Source: Clostridiales bacterium
Lineage (GTDB): Bacteria > Bacillota > Clostridia > Saccharofermentanales > Saccharofermentanaceae
DNA: 15,172 nucleotides
Direction: 5' to 3'
NCBI GenBank assembly: GCA_016930475.1
Contig: JAFGGR010000150.1
Coordinates: 1-15,172 of the forward strand
Both the position numbers and the translations under genes were made by a program. Every line of letters starts with the position of its first letter. Position 1 is the first letter of the stretch. Positions 14,058-15,172 of this stretch are shown piece after piece. Below the pieces are notes generated by a model. It made no database searches. It saw only the letters and a list, made by a program, of their open reading frames with translations, and had not been told where the DNA came from.

Positions 14058-15172
14058 TAAACAGAGAAAATTCGATACCGAAAGGGTGGAGATCCTGAAG
14101 TCGATTTGCCAGAAGGCGATGGACGAAGTGGTCGTAAGACCGTTTGTGGATCGCTCACTGCATAGCAAATCAACTTGTTTATCCGTAACGATAACATTTG
14201 TCGGCGCGGATCACATGCGTAAGACCAATTATCAATACCGTGAAATCAATAAATTAACGGATGTCCTTTCTTTTCCGCTTCTTGACATGCATAACGGGAA
14301 GTTGATCCACCCTTTAGGCGCTCAGGATATACTTTGGCACAAAGACGGGATCGGCGAAATTGCGCTCGGGGACGTGTTGATATCGCTGGATAAAGCAAGT
14401 GAGCAAGCGGAACAGATCGGGCACAGCCTTGAACGGGAGGTCGCCTTCCTGACGATCCATGCCGGTTTGCATCTGTTGGGGTTTGATCACATCGATCCCG
14501 AAGATGAGAAACGGATGATCACCGAGCAAAAACGGATCGTTAAATCACTTATTCCGGACGAAAAGCAATCGGAGAGTGAAGAAAGGGCCGTCAGCGATTC
14601 CGGAGTCGAGGATATTTCTGATGACCGATCAAACGAATATTCGAAAGCGTCAGCGGTCAAAGAATCGATGTGGAACAAAGAAGAAGAGAGAATCAATACA
14701 CTTCCGCACTCGGGGTTTGCTGCTATTATCGGCAAACCGAACGTTGGTAAATCTACCCTGATCAATCAGCTGTCCGGCATGAAACTGTCGATCGTTTCGC
14801 CAAGACCTCAGACGACCCGGAATAATATACGGGCCATTATCAATCGCGATAACGCTCAAGTTGTATTCGTGGACACTCCGGGGGTTCAGAAACCGCAAAA
14901 TGAACTGTCGAAATTCATGGCGGACTCGTCTGTTTATGCGGCCCGGTACGCCGATGTGATCGTGTTGATGGTCGACGGAAGATTTTCAAGGCCGGGGGAG
15001 TCCGATCGGGCGGTCGTCGAACGGATCGCACAGTTTCATAAACCGGTCATTTTGGTGATCAATAAGGCTGACGCGGTGGTCAAGGAATCCCTACTGCCGA
15101 TCATAGAGGCTTATGCACGACTTTTTTCCTTTCACTCCATCATTCCGTTGTCTTCCAAAACCGGCGACGGAA
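14038..15172 (+). CDS. ybeY-era: YbeY-Era fusion: rRNA maturation endoribonuclease joined to ribosome-assembly GTPase, 3'-truncated
   Basis: One frame runs without a stop from ATG 14038 to the window end (378 complete codons). Residues 1-170 are a full YbeY: NYQYREINKLTDVLSFP (64-80), GEIALGDVLIS (106-116) and the zinc motif HAGLHLLGFDH with H141, H145 and H151. Residues about 173-222 form an acidic, serine-rich linker. From 225 the sequence is Era: G1 GKPNVGKS (232-239), G2 region QTTR (258-261), G3 DTPG (279-282), G4 NKAD (342-345) and G5 region SSKTGDG (372-378). The Era C-terminal KH domain lies beyond the window. YbeY matures the 16S 3' end and Era binds that region during 30S assembly. 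AAGGGTG at 14021-14027 is the ribosome binding site. The ATG at 14668 (M211) could start a separate Era but has no clear ribosome binding site. The dgkA and cdd genes usually lying between ybeY and era are absent. Confidence 0.9.
   Translation, partial: MIVLFVNKQRKFDTERVEILKSICQKAMDEVVVRPFVDRSLHSKSTCLSVTITFVGADHMRKTNYQYREINKLTDVLSFPLLDMHNGKLIHPLGAQDILWHKDGIGEIALGDVLISLDKASEQAEQIGHSLEREVAFLTIHAGLHLLGFDHIDPEDEKRMITEQKRIVKSLIPDEKQSESEERAVSDSGVEDISDDRSNEYSKASAVKESMWNKEEERINTLPHSGFAAIIGKPNVGKSTLINQLSGMKLSIVSPRPQTTRNNIRAIINRDNAQVVFVDTPGVQKPQNELSKFMADSSVYAARYADVIVLMVDGRFSRPGESDRAVVERIAQFHKPVILVINKADAVVKESLLPIIEAYARLFSFHSIIPLSSKTGDG

Noticed and set aside
1..15172. CRISPR array, tRNA, rRNA, insertion sequence, phage or defence module
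   Set aside because: I saw no regularly spaced repeats, tRNA-like cloverleaf, transposase motifs, or terminal inverted repeats. Nearly all sequence is accounted for by recognised housekeeping genes.

Overview
The window is a block of housekeeping genes from a Bacillota-type genome, most like Clostridia. The signs are the order ispA-dxs-nadK-argR-recN, RNase Y followed by YmdB, and phoH followed by the YqfF/PgpH-type 7TM-HD phosphodiesterase and ybeY. Base composition looks close to balanced by eye. Translation signals are classical GGAGG-like sites, and promoters resemble the sigma-A type. I cannot name a genus. I see no mobile element, tRNA, rRNA, CRISPR array, phage gene or defence gene.

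Layout. (1) 1-5703, plus strand: the end of a farnesyl diphosphate synthase (cut by the left edge), dxs, NAD kinase, an ArgR-type repressor and recN. These genes cover isoprenoid precursors, NADP, arginine control and DNA repair. The tlyA methyltransferase gene, usual between dxs and nadK in many Firmicutes, is absent. (2) 5700-6608, minus strand: a RluA-family pseudouridine synthase, convergent with recN and overlapping it by 4 bases. (3) 6609-8498: a divergent promoter region, then RNase Y (rny) with its own TTGACA promoter and a very strong terminator, so rny looks monocistronic. (4) 8531-10867: a new promoter, then a tight unit ymdB-lspA-rluD with a 4-base overlap and a zero-base junction. 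(5) 10868-15172: a promoter and structured leader, then overlapping phoH, yqfF and a gene that runs off the right edge.

The most notable object is that last gene. From 14038 to the window end there is one uninterrupted reading frame. It encodes a complete YbeY endoribonuclease domain, an acidic serine-rich linker of about 50 residues, and then an Era GTPase domain with G1 to G5 all visible. The dgkA and cdd genes that usually separate ybeY from era in Firmicutes are missing. YbeY and Era both act in late 16S rRNA and 30S maturation, so the fusion makes biological sense.

Much of the right two thirds concerns RNA: two pseudouridine synthases, RNase Y, YmdB (reported to affect RNase Y-linked phenotypes), PhoH, and YbeY-Era. 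YqfF adds c-di-AMP turnover and LspA adds lipoprotein maturation. For nadK, rny, ymdB and lspA the longest open frame begins too far upstream. The starts given here are chosen from ribosome binding sites, promoters and family N-termini. The rny start remains uncertain.
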